Positions 1 through 5,834 of a stretch of 7,623 bases of DNA are shown here, piece after piece (positions within the stretch are counted from its first letter, which is position 1; each line of letters begins with the position of its first letter). The DNA comes from an uncultured Desulfovibrio sp. (GTDB lineage: Bacteria; Desulfobacterota; Desulfovibrionia; Desulfovibrionales; Desulfovibrionaceae), in assembly GCA_900555975.1 (NCBI GenBank), contig USNI01000043.1:1-7623 (forward strand). The letters run 5' to 3'. The notes beneath the pieces were generated by a model. That model saw nothing but the letters and a program-made list of their open reading frames with translations, was not told where the DNA came from and did not search any database. The position numbers were made by a program, and so were the translations under genes.

Positions 1-697
1 AGCGCAGATATTCCTCCGTGAAGTTTGAGGATCGGATGCAGTGAAATTCAAGATCCGGGAATTGCCGCACGAGCTTCTGCGCCGCGCCGGCGAAGGCGGG
101 CAGAAGGGACTCCACTTCCTTGCGCCGGCTGCCGGGCATGAGTCCTATGCGGAGAGCAACGGGGGACACGTCTCTGATGCCTTCATAGTTCACCATGTCG
201 ACCAGAGGATTGCCCACATAGGTCACGTCCATGCCGTGGGCATGGTAGAAGTCCACTTCGAAGGGAAGGATGGAAAAAATGCGCCGAATGTGCTTTTTGA
301 GAAATTTCACGCGGCCCGTGCGCCATGCCCATACTTTCGGCGGGATGAAGTAGTAGATCGGAATACCGAGCCGGTGAGCGATCTTCGCCACGCGGAAATT
401 GAATTCCGGCGCATCGATGAGCAGCACGGCGTCGGGACGGATGCGTTCCATGTCCCGGCGTATGCGGCGAAGCATGCGGATGGCGCGGGGAAGTGCGGCA
501 AGGACCTCAACGATGCCCATGACGGAAAGTTCCTCCACGCGCAGAAGATTTTCCTGACCTGCACGGGCCAGATTGTCGCCGCCCATGCCCACGATGCGCA
601 GACTGTTGTGCGGGGCCATGTCGCGCAGGGCGGCAAGCAGTGCGCCGCCCTGAAGATCGCCGGAAATTTCACCGGCATTGATCCATAGTGTCTTCAT
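1..697 (-). CDS. lpxB: Lipid-A-disaccharide synthase, N-terminal 232 residues (gene runs off the left edge)
   Basis: LpxB joins UDP-2,3-diacylglucosamine to lipid X, giving the disaccharide core of lipid A; it is a peripheral inner-membrane GT-B glycosyltransferase. Reading the complement gives an uninterrupted frame beginning MKTLWINAGEISGDLQGG, the family N-terminus. Further family landmarks are LLIDAPEFNF (about 92-101, containing the conserved catalytic-type Asp), the IPPKVWAWR segment (118-126), ILPFEVDFY (143-151), VGNPLVD (161-167) and the donor-binding LMPGSRRKEVE (186-196). Known LpxB proteins are about 380 residues, so roughly the last 150 lie beyond the window. The start at 697 is preceded by GAGG (704-707) six bases upstream. 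The first 29 bp overlap the end of the upstream membrane-protein gene, suggesting cotranscription and translational coupling. No frameshift is seen. It shows that the organism makes LPS. Confidence 0.95.
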   Translation of the reverse strand, partial: MKTLWINAGEISGDLQGGALLAALRDMAPHNSLRIVGMGGDNLARAGQENLLRVEELSVMGIVEVLAALPRAIRMLRRIRRDMERIRPDAVLLIDAPEFNFRVAKIAHRLGIPIYYFIPPKVWAWRTGRVKFLKKHIRRIFSILPFEVDFYHAHGMDVTYVGNPLVDMVNYEGIRDVSPVALRIGLMPGSRRKEVESLLPAFAGAAQKLVRQFPDLEFHCIRSSNFTEEYLR

Positions 698-1664
698 GGG
701 AATCCTCGTGTTCCGCGCCTGCAAATCGCTGCAGGGCAGGGTAGAAGGCATTGATCATGGCGCCTGCCGCCAGAGTGAAGACCATCCGGAAGCCGAGCAG
801 ACCCCAGAGACTTCCTCCGACCAGGGAAAGCAGCAGCGTGTCTTCGATGAGAGAATGCGAAAGCCCCAGCAGGGAGATGGCGCAGAGCGTGTCGCGTCGT
901 GAGAGCATTCCCTGCTGCGCATTCCGGATGAGAATGCCGCTGCCGTAGAGCAGGCCCATGGTGAAGCCTATGATGACGATGGAGACGGCTTTCGGCGAGA
1001 TGCCCAGCATGCGCAGTGCCGGACCGAGTATGCGTCCCATCAGTCCGGAAATGCGCAGGGCGTCGAGAAGGCGCTGAAGCAGCATGACCGCACAGATGAT
1101 GACATACATCTGTGCTATGGTTGCGGCCTGCTGGACAAGCCATGCGCTCCATGTCGTCGTGACCTCGGAGGGAAGCAGTATGGTGGCCTTTTCCTGCAGA
1201 AGTCCGGCCCCGTCGAGCAGAAGATGGAGAAGAAAGGCTGCCAGTATGCCCGACACGAGTCGGAGGAAGAACTGGAACGGCATGGATACGCCGCACTGAC
1301 CGGCTATGCGGACTTCAAGAACGAGACTGTGGGCGATGAGCACAAGGACGCCGAAAACCGTCATCTGAGCCGTCGTGAGGTCCGGAAGCTGCGGTGCGAG
1401 GGATATGAGCACCATGAGTCCGGAGTACATGCTGACCAGCATGCAGGATATCCATGCGAGACTGAGTTCTGCCGGAAGTCCGATGAGATCCATGATCGGA
1501 CGAAGCGGCATGGACAGCCATGGAATGAGACCGCTTTCTTCCAGCACCCTGACGAGAATGACGATGGGAATGAGAAAACGGAAGATGCCGATGGCAACGA
1601 TGTGACCGTCATGCCAGCATTCCCGCACGGCGGCAGGGAGCGGGCGAAGGGAAAAGTCATGCAT
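669..1664 (-). CDS. Eight-helix membrane protein of the nucleoside recognition / GATE domain type, 331 aa
   Basis: An integral inner-membrane protein with about eight hydrophobic segments (residues about 24-40, 66-88, 100-117, 130-150, 183-199, 226-247, 258-283, 288-308). It appears to be two copies of one unit: HSLVLE (112-117) in the first half is matched by HSLIED (270-275) in the second. SMYSGLMVLI (78-87) is likewise matched by GLLYGSGILI (237-246). This is the pattern of the GATE/nucleoside-recognition family (YjiH/SpmA-like), whose transported substrate is mostly unknown; the name does not prove nucleoside transport. I chose the ATG at 1664. The longer frame from 1763 adds 33 polar residues unlike the family and lies in a structured leader; neither start has a clear Shine-Dalgarno. 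The stop lies 29 bp inside lpxB. That overlap hints at a link with envelope or lipid A biogenesis, but this is inference. Confidence 0.8.
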   Translation of the reverse strand: MHDFSLRPLPAAVRECWHDGHIVAIGIFRFLIPIVILVRVLEESGLIPWLSMPLRPIMDLIGLPAELSLAWISCMLVSMYSGLMVLISLAPQLPDLTTAQMTVFGVLVLIAHSLVLEVRIAGQCGVSMPFQFFLRLVSGILAAFLLHLLLDGAGLLQEKATILLPSEVTTTWSAWLVQQAATIAQMYVIICAVMLLQRLLDALRISGLMGRILGPALRMLGISPKAVSIVIIGFTMGLLYGSGILIRNAQQGMLSRRDTLCAISLLGLSHSLIEDTLLLSLVGGSLWGLLGFRMVFTLAAGAMINAFYPALQRFAGAEHEDSHEDTMDQCR

Positions 1665-1780
1665 GGAAGTCGGGGATCGTTCGGAAGAAGTGATCGTGGC
1701 ATCTTCCGGACGCGGCGTACGGCAGTGCCTGTTCTGCCGGTCCGGGGAGAAGGGCAGGAGCATGCCGGGAAGGGAAAGGT
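1665..1780 (-). promoter_or_regulatory. Structured leader before the GATE-family gene
   Basis: This 116-bp stretch lies between the preceding terminator-like hairpin and the chosen start. It contains two inverted repeats. One has arms 1720-1725 and 1734-1739 (CGGCAG/CTGCCG, 8-nt loop). The other has arms 1680-1688 and 1702-1710 (nine pairs including one G-U, 13-nt loop). No convincing -35/-10 pair or Shine-Dalgarno was found. A promoter is expected here if the upstream hairpin terminates, but I cannot place it. Confidence 0.3.
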
Positions 1781-1781
1781 A

Positions 1782-1806
1782 CCCGGCGGAGGAGTTCTCC
1801 GCCGGG
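1782..1806 (-). terminator. GC-rich hairpin, probable terminator after the secreted-protein gene
   Basis: A perfect 9-bp inverted repeat (CCCGGCGGA / TCCGCCGGG, arms 1782-1790 and 1798-1806) with a 7-base loop starts 11 bases after the stop codon at 1818. On the minus strand it is followed by TACCTTTCCC, only a weak T-run, so termination may be incomplete and some readthrough into the downstream membrane-protein gene and lpxB is possible. Confidence 0.6.
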
Positions 1807-1817
1807 GGAAAGGTAAT

Positions 1818-2264
1818 CTATTTGTCGCGATCGAGGTAGCCGTAGCGGGCAACGACGCCGTCCGTGCGGCTGACGATGCGGTCGGCGACCTCATCCACGG
1901 TATCGGGGGTGACGATGCCGAGATCCCTCACGAGGTAGTATTCCATGGAGCCTTCGGAAAGAGACAGGGTCCAGACGACGGCGTAGACGGAGCCGACGCC
2001 GGGACGGGAGGGAAATTCCTCAGCCGTGGAAAGAAGGATGCGGAATTTTGCTTCTCTCGCAGGATTGGCGGGATTGGAGCTGTTGATCTTTTTCTGCAGA
2101 GTGGAGGACAGCGAGACGCCTATGTTGTCGTTGCCTTCGAATTCCACGACTACGGGCGTGCGACGTTCCGTCCTGACGGGAGTCTCCTCGGCGGCAAGGG
2201 CCCGGGAACTCATGCACAGGCAGGCAACCACGGCGCACAGGGCAAAAAAACGAAAAGCTTTCAT
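1818..2264 (-). CDS. Small secreted protein of unknown function, 148 aa
   Basis: I do not recognise this family. The N-terminus is a clear Sec signal peptide: MKAFRF, a hydrophobic core at about 6-19, then RALA before AEE, so cleavage after residue 24 (A-L-A) is likely and gives a periplasmic protein of about 124 residues. VVAC at 12-15 could be read as a lipobox, but the core before it is short and the AxA site fits better. The mature part has no cysteine. It has a beta-rich start (PVVVEFEG, 37-44), a probable helix ending QKKI (57-60), beta-like FRILLS and VYAVVWTLSLS (93-103), and a C-terminal helix TVDEVADRIVSRTDGVV (122-138). The start is supported by GAGGGAGA a few bases upstream. It sits 99 bp after purN, behind several hairpins, and ends at a hairpin terminator, so it may be regulated separately from the biosynthetic genes. 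Confidence 0.82.
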   Translation of the reverse strand: MKAFRFFALCAVVACLCMSSRALAAEETPVRTERRTPVVVEFEGNDNIGVSLSSTLQKKINSSNPANPAREAKFRILLSTAEEFPSRPGVGSVYAVVWTLSLSEGSMEYYLVRDLGIVTPDTVDEVADRIVSRTDGVVARYGYLDRDK

Positions 2265-2275
2265 GGAATCTCCCT

Positions 2276-2344
2276 CGGCTGAGAGACAGCCGTGTCTGCG
2301 CGGCGACGCCGCGCGTGGTGGAGCCGGGTCGGTGCAGGCCCGGC
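2276..2344 (-). promoter_or_regulatory. Cluster of inverted repeats between purN and the secreted-protein gene
   Basis: Four stems lie in a 99-bp gap. GCCGGG/CCCGGC has arms 2323-2328 and 2339-2344. GCGCGGC/GCCGCGC has arms 2298-2304 and 2308-2314, with a 3-nt loop. AGACA/TGTCT has arms 2284-2288 and 2293-2297. CGGCTG/CAGCCG has arms 2276-2281 and 2287-2292. The last two overlap and cannot form together, and the last ends right beside the Shine-Dalgarno of the downstream gene. None has a T-run. They may attenuate transcription after purN or control translation; function is inference. Confidence 0.4.
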
Positions 2345-2363
2345 GGTGAATGGTACGGACAAA

Positions 2364-3038
2364 TCAGAAGCCTTCTTCCAGAGGCGGCCAGACAAGCGCC
2401 AGTTCCGGCTGGGGAGCGAGCGGCCTTGAAGCCGGAGTCAGCAGCATGCGTCGGCCTTCGAGATGCAGACGCCCCTCGGCCAGCCACTGCAGCGCCTGCA
2501 CGTAAATACGGTGTTCGAAGACGTGGATGCGGTTCAGCAGGGCCTCGTCGTCCTCATCCTGACGTACGGGCAGCGTTGCCTGAATGATGATGGGACCGCC
2601 GTCCATGACGGGATCGACGACATGCACCGTGCATCCGCTGAATTTGGCGCCGTACGTCCATGCGTCACGCGCGCCGTGCGTACCGGGAAACGCCGGAAGC
2701 ACGGCAGGGTGGATGTTGAGGACGCGATTGGGGAAGGCGTCCAGAAAAGCCGGCGTGACAAGACGCATGTATCCGGCAAGAGCCACGGTGTCCACCCCGG
2801 CGGCAAGCAGCTCCTTCACCATGCGCAGATCGAAGGTCTCACGGTCGGGGAAGGTCTTGTGATCGAGACAAAGATGAGCAATGCCGTGTTTTGCGGCACG
2901 TTTAAGCACCGGCGCTCCGGGACGGTTGGCAATGATGATGCGGATGTCCGCATCCAGTTTTCCGGCCTCCACGGCGTCGATCATGGCCTGAGCGTTCGTG
3001 CCGCTGCCGGATGCAAGAATGCCGAGCCTGAGAGTCAT
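2364..3038 (-). CDS. purN: Phosphoribosylglycinamide formyltransferase, 224 aa
   Basis: PurN transfers a formyl group from 10-formyltetrahydrofolate to GAR in the third step of de novo purine synthesis, in the cytoplasm. Visible landmarks are ILASGSGTNAQA (7-18, phosphate-binding loop), ALAGYMRL (86-93), the catalytic NIHPAVLP (108-115, with Asn108 and His110), TVHVVD (137-142, His139) and MDGGPIIIQ (145-153, Asp146). These match the Asn/His/Asp triad of the E. coli enzyme. Length is normal for the family (about 210-220). The start at 3038 overlaps the cobA-hemD stop by four bases (ATGA) and has AAGGAG five bases upstream; a 10-residue upstream extension is possible but lacks this support. 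The last 20 residues are Pro-rich and probably a variable tail. It is cotranscribed and translationally coupled with cobA-hemD, an unusual pathway pairing. Confidence 0.95.
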   Translation of the reverse strand: MTLRLGILASGSGTNAQAMIDAVEAGKLDADIRIIIANRPGAPVLKRAAKHGIAHLCLDHKTFPDRETFDLRMVKELLAAGVDTVALAGYMRLVTPAFLDAFPNRVLNIHPAVLPAFPGTHGARDAWTYGAKFSGCTVHVVDPVMDGGPIIIQATLPVRQDEDDEALLNRIHVFEHRIYVQALQWLAEGRLHLEGRRMLLTPASRPLAPQPELALVWPPLEEGF

Positions 3039-3049
3039 GCGTGCTCCTT
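3035..3049 (-). promoter_or_regulatory. ATGA stop/start overlap and ribosome binding site of purN
   Basis: On the minus strand the purN ATG (3038-3036) shares bases with the cobA-hemD TGA (3037-3035). AAGGAG (3049-3044) lies inside the last codons of cobA-hemD, five bases before the ATG. This fixes the purN start and implies termination-reinitiation coupling. Confidence 0.85.
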
Positions 3050-4555
3050 GCCTGCAAAGGCGGCGCATACGGCGTCCACCAGTGCGGGAATGGTGAACGC
3101 CTCCGGCTGAATGTCGACTGTGAGTCCGAGATTGCGCATGGTGTCCGCGGTGACGGGACCGATGGCCGCAAAGCGCACTCCGGGATGTTTTTTCAGCTCA
3201 TCCAGCGGGATGGATGCAAGAAAGTTGCGGACGGTGGAGGAGGAACCGAACGTGATGCAGTCGAGCGTGCCTGCTTCCAGCGCTTCCATGACCTGTTTGC
3301 GGTTCTCGTCGGAAGGCACGTTTTCATAGGCTGCGATGACATCCACCTCGGCTCCTGCTTCGCGCAGGGCCTTGGGCAGCACGTCGCGGGCTTCCGCAGC
3401 TCTGGGCAGAAGCACCTTCTGTCCCTTCATGCCGAGAGCAAGCATGGCCTGCGCCACCCCTTCGGCCACGTAGGAGGAAGGCACGAGATCTGGACGGATC
3501 CCCATGGCTTCCACGGCCTTCGCCGTGGCAGGACCGATGGCGGCCACTTTGACGGAACCGAGGGCGCGGGCGTCGAGACCAAGGGCCGCAAGGCGCTGCC
3601 GGAAGAAACGCACGCCGTTCACCGAGGTGAAGACCACCCAGCCGTAACGGGAAAGATGACCGACGGCATCATCGAGTTCCGCATAGTCCGGCATGGGAGT
3701 GATCCTGATGGTGGGGAACTGAATGACGTGAGCGCCTTTCGATGCAAGCAGGGCCGCACTGTCGCTCGCCTGTTCGCGTGCTCTTGTCACGACGACGGTG
3801 CGCCCGAAGAGAGGCTTCTTTTCGAACCAGTCGAGCTTGTCCTTGAGCCGCACCACGTCTCCGACCACGATGATCGAAGGGTTGCTGAAGCCCTCGCGCA
3901 CGGCGGCATCGGGAAGTTCGGCCAGCGTGGAGGCCAGGGAACGCTGCCTGCTTGTGGTTCCCCAGTAGACAAGAGCGGCAGGAGTGGAACCGTCCATGCC
4001 GGATTCCATGAGCTTGGCCGCAATGTCGGGCAGGTTCTTCATGCCCATGAGAAACACCAGCGTGGAGGCGCTGCGGGCAAGAGCCTTCCAGTTGTGCACG
4101 GAGCCGGGCTTCGTGGGATCTTCATGACCGGTGATGATGGTGACGGATGAAGACCACGCACGATGCGTGAGAGGAATGCCCGCGTAGGCCGGACCGGCTA
4201 TCGAACTGGAGATGCCGGGGATTTCCTCGAAGGGAACGCCGGCGTCCACGAGTTCTTCGGCTTCCTCGCCGCCGCGGCCGAAAATATAGGGATCACCGCC
4301 CTTGAGACGGGCAACGATCTTGCCTTCTTTCGCCTTTGCAATGAGCAGCTTGTTGATGTCGCCCTGCTTCATGGCATGATTGCCGGCAATCTTGCCCACA
4401 TAGATAAGCTCGGCATCGGGCCGGGCCAGTGCGAGAAGATCGCTGCCGGCAAGATAGTCGTATACGACGACATCCGCTTCGGAAAGAACCTGTCTGCCTT
4501 TGCAGGTGAGCAGGCCGGGATCGCCGGGACCTGCGCCGATGAGATAAACGTACAT
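3035..4555 (-). CDS. cobA-hemD: Fused uroporphyrinogen-III C-methyltransferase / uroporphyrinogen-III synthase, 506 aa
   Basis: Two enzymes in one chain. Residues about 1-245 are a SAM-dependent methyltransferase (SUMT/CobA) making precorrin-2: YLIGAGPGDPGLLT (4-17), VVVYDYL (29-35), RLKGGDPYIFGRGGEE (83-98), EEIPGISS (110-117), PLTHR (128-132) and ITGHE (141-145). Residues about 250-500 are HemD, which closes hydroxymethylbilane to uroporphyrinogen III: GRTVVVTRARE (251-261), VVFTSVNGVRFF (307-318), AAIGPATAKA (338-347), LLPRA (382-386), ITFGSSSTVRNF (434-445) and AAIGPVTADTM (463-473). Such fusions are known in Desulfovibrio and clostridia and feed siroheme, heme by the siroheme route, and cobalamin. 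The start at 4555 has GGAGG (4560-4564) four bases upstream and gives the standard family N-terminus; the 19-residue upstream extension from 4612 is rejected. It is the first gene of the minus-strand operon and overlaps purN by 4 bp. Confidence 0.96.
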   Translation of the reverse strand: MYVYLIGAGPGDPGLLTCKGRQVLSEADVVVYDYLAGSDLLALARPDAELIYVGKIAGNHAMKQGDINKLLIAKAKEGKIVARLKGGDPYIFGRGGEEAEELVDAGVPFEEIPGISSSIAGPAYAGIPLTHRAWSSSVTIITGHEDPTKPGSVHNWKALARSASTLVFLMGMKNLPDIAAKLMESGMDGSTPAALVYWGTTSRQRSLASTLAELPDAAVREGFSNPSIIVVGDVVRLKDKLDWFEKKPLFGRTVVVTRAREQASDSAALLASKGAHVIQFPTIRITPMPDYAELDDAVGHLSRYGWVVFTSVNGVRFFRQRLAALGLDARALGSVKVAAIGPATAKAVEAMGIRPDLVPSSYVAEGVAQAMLALGMKGQKVLLPRAAEARDVLPKALREAGAEVDVIAAYENVPSDENRKQVMEALEAGTLDCITFGSSSTVRNFLASIPLDELKKHPGVRFAAIGPVTADTMRNLGLTVDIQPEAFTIPALVDAVCAAFAGKEHA

Positions 4556-4583
4556 CCGTCCTCCGGGTCTTGAATTCATGCGC

Positions 4584-4612
4584 AGTGTACTTATTAATAG
4601 GTTGAGGAGCAA
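4584..4612 (-). promoter_or_regulatory. Candidate sigma-70 promoter for cobA-hemD
   Basis: On the minus strand TTGCTC (4612-4607) and TACACT (4589-4584) are separated by exactly 17 bases, with the AT-rich ACCTATTAATAAG between them. The start codon is 28 bases beyond the -10 box, giving a leader of about 20 bases that includes the GGAGG site. Both boxes deviate from consensus and TATTAA in the spacer could be an alternative -10. Confidence 0.4.
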
Positions 4613-4639
4613 GACTTTCCTCGGAGAGCCTCTTTCGCG

Positions 4640-4665
4640 TTGTGACCTTGTGAAAGTTCTTGTGG
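4640..4665. promoter_or_regulatory. Direct repeats TTGTGA / TTGTGA / TTGTGG, possible regulator site
   Basis: TTGTGA occurs at 4640-4645 and 4648-4653, with TTGTGG at 4660-4665. TTGTGA is the half-site of the CRP/FNR superfamily, including HcpR in sulfate reducers, but here the copies are direct, not inverted, and no matching TCACAA arm lies at the usual spacing. The cluster sits just upstream of the candidate cobA-hemD promoter, where an activator would bind. Regulator identity is unknown. Confidence 0.25.
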
Positions 4666-4777
4666 GCGCAGACTTGTTTTTTTGCGCTTTGTGGTGTAGT
4701 GTTCATCAGCTTTCCTCCGGTGCATCCGTGTGCCGGTTCTGCCGTCGGGTATGTCGCCGTAATCGAAATTAACAGGG

Positions 4778-4783
4778 TATAAT
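4778..4783 (+). promoter_or_regulatory. Perfect TATAAT -10 box upstream of the cytochrome b operon
   Basis: TATAAT in an AT-rich setting lies about 127 bases before the ATG at 4910. No good -35 box is found 16-18 bases upstream (the region reads GTCGCCGTA), so an activator may be needed. It would give a 5' leader of roughly 120 bases. Confidence 0.4.
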
Positions 4784-4846
4784 TCCTCATACTTTTATCT
4801 GTATCGAGACGGTGCGGCAGGCGGCTGAAAGCTTGGTCGGAAATGA

Positions 4847-4872
4847 TGGCCGGGGCAATAGGCCTCCGGTCA
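4847..4872 (+). promoter_or_regulatory. Hairpin in the 5' leader of the cytochrome b operon
   Basis: TGGCCGG (4847-4853) can pair with CCGGTCA (4866-4872) through seven pairs including one G-U, with a 12-base loop. It ends about 27 bases before the AGGAG ribosome binding site of the next gene. It may stabilise the mRNA or have no function. Confidence 0.2.
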
Positions 4873-4909
4873 GGATGCAAGTTGGCGGACAACGCGACAG
4901 GAGACAACC

Positions 4910-5818
4910 ATGAGCATCTTTTTCTACTGTTTGGCCTATGTGGCAGTTATCGCCTTGGCTCTGATGAGAATCATCGGCTATCTCAAGAAACCTCAGCATC
5001 TGCGCTGGGAACTGTATCCCGTGGCGCATGAAGATCCCGAGCGCGTCGAATACGGCGGCAGCTACCTTGAAAAGACCGAGTGGTGGAAGGACAAGTACCG
5101 CAGCTGCACGGTCGGTGCGCTCAAGGGATTCCTGGTCGAAGCCCTGTTCCTCAAGGCTGTCTGGGAACATAACCGCACGCTCTGGGTGCGCACCTATCCC
5201 TTCCATATCGGTCTGTACCTGCTCATGGGCGCCATGGGCATGACCGTGCTTTCCGCCATCGGCATGCTTGCCGGTGCCGAAGGTTTCGTGACCTTCTGCA
5301 CGGCGGTCACCATTCTCTGCGACGTGTTGGGATTCGCCGGCATCCTGTTCGGATCCATAGGTCTCATTCAGCGTCGTCTGTGCGACAAGGGCCTTCGCAA
5401 GTACACCACCAACGAACATTTCTTCAACCTCGGCATCTTCGGCGTGTACGGCCTGTTCGGTCTCATGCTCTGCCTCTGGCACGGAGTCTATGATTTCGCC
5501 CTTATGGGCAACAGCTTCATCTATGGTATGCTGACCTTCACTGCCATGGAGCTGACTCCTCTGTACATTCTTTACCTGCTGCTCGGTTTCTTCATGTTCT
5601 TCTGGGTGCCTTACAGCTTCCTGGGACACTTCTTCATGAAGTACTTCACCTGGCACGACATCCGCTGGGGTGACGCTCCCACCATCAACAACCCCAAGCT
5701 CCAGAAGCAGCTGGCCAACAACCTGAACCTGCCCGTGAGCTGGCGTGCGCCCCATGTGCAGGGTGACGGCAGAAAGACCTGGGCTGAGGTTGCCACCTCC
5801 AACCCCGACGAGAAGTAG
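4910..5818 (+). CDS. NarI/DsrM/HdrE-like cytochrome b membrane subunit, 302 aa
   Basis: The predicted membrane anchor and quinone-reacting subunit of a respiratory complex. About five to six hydrophobic segments are visible: 3-20, 68-83 (weaker), 98-120, 127-152, 170-190 and 203-236. Candidate heme b ligands are His99 in YPFHIGLYLL, His191 in LWHGVYDF and His240 in FLGHFFMKYF; the first and last sit in the contexts conserved in the NarI/DsrM family. A polar stretch at about 25-65 and the tail from about 245 (WHDIRWGDAP onward) are probably soluble. No cytochrome c motif or signal peptide is seen. The start has AGGAG (4899-4903) six bases upstream. It lies 16 bp before a DsrK/HdrD-like gene, in the same order as dsrM-dsrK. 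Which family member it is (DsrM, HdrE, TmcC or HmcE) cannot be settled by eye. Arginine codons are almost all CGC/CGT, suggesting strong expression. Confidence 0.85.
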   Translation: MSIFFYCLAYVAVIALALMRIIGYLKKPQHLRWELYPVAHEDPERVEYGGSYLEKTEWWKDKYRSCTVGALKGFLVEALFLKAVWEHNRTLWVRTYPFHIGLYLLMGAMGMTVLSAIGMLAGAEGFVTFCTAVTILCDVLGFAGILFGSIGLIQRRLCDKGLRKYTTNEHFFNLGIFGVYGLFGLMLCLWHGVYDFALMGNSFIYGMLTFTAMELTPLYILYLLLGFFMFFWVPYSFLGHFFMKYFTWHDIRWGDAPTINNPKLQKQLANNLNLPVSWRAPHVQGDGRKTWAEVATSNPDEK

Positions 5819-5834
5819 GATTAAGGAGCCGCAC

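Larger units (their letters stand above)
4556..4909. other. Divergent intergenic region between cobA-hemD and the cytochrome b operon
   Basis: 354 bp separate the two divergent start codons. The region is AT-richer than the genes around it and holds a candidate promoter for each direction, a cluster of TTGTGA-type repeats and a GC hairpin near the plus-strand gene. No RNA gene was recognised. A minus-strand ATG at 4706 has a very good Shine-Dalgarno but opens a frame that runs into cobA-hemD out of frame; it is discussed as a finding, not called as a gene. Confidence 0.7.

Noticed and set aside
41..688. Plus-strand open frame (215 codons) opposite lpxB
   Set aside because: The minus-strand translation matches LpxB throughout; the plus frame is its shadow.
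1224..2282. Plus-strand open frame (352 codons) across the GATE gene, terminator and secreted-protein gene
   Set aside because: It crosses a hairpin and two genes with signal-peptide and membrane features on the other strand; low-complexity charged composition.
3041..4150. Plus-strand open frame (369 codons) opposite cobA-hemD
   Set aside because: The minus-strand frame carries all CobA and HemD motifs; the plus frame has none and is His/Gly/Arg-rich.
4556..4612. 19-residue N-terminal extension of CobA-HemD
   Set aside because: The extension lacks family similarity, and the GGAGG site four bases before 4555 gives the standard N-terminus.
4578..4772. Plus-strand 64-codon frame in the divergent region
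   Set aside because: No ribosome binding site of note, Arg/Cys-rich end, and it lies over the candidate promoter and repeats of the opposite strand.
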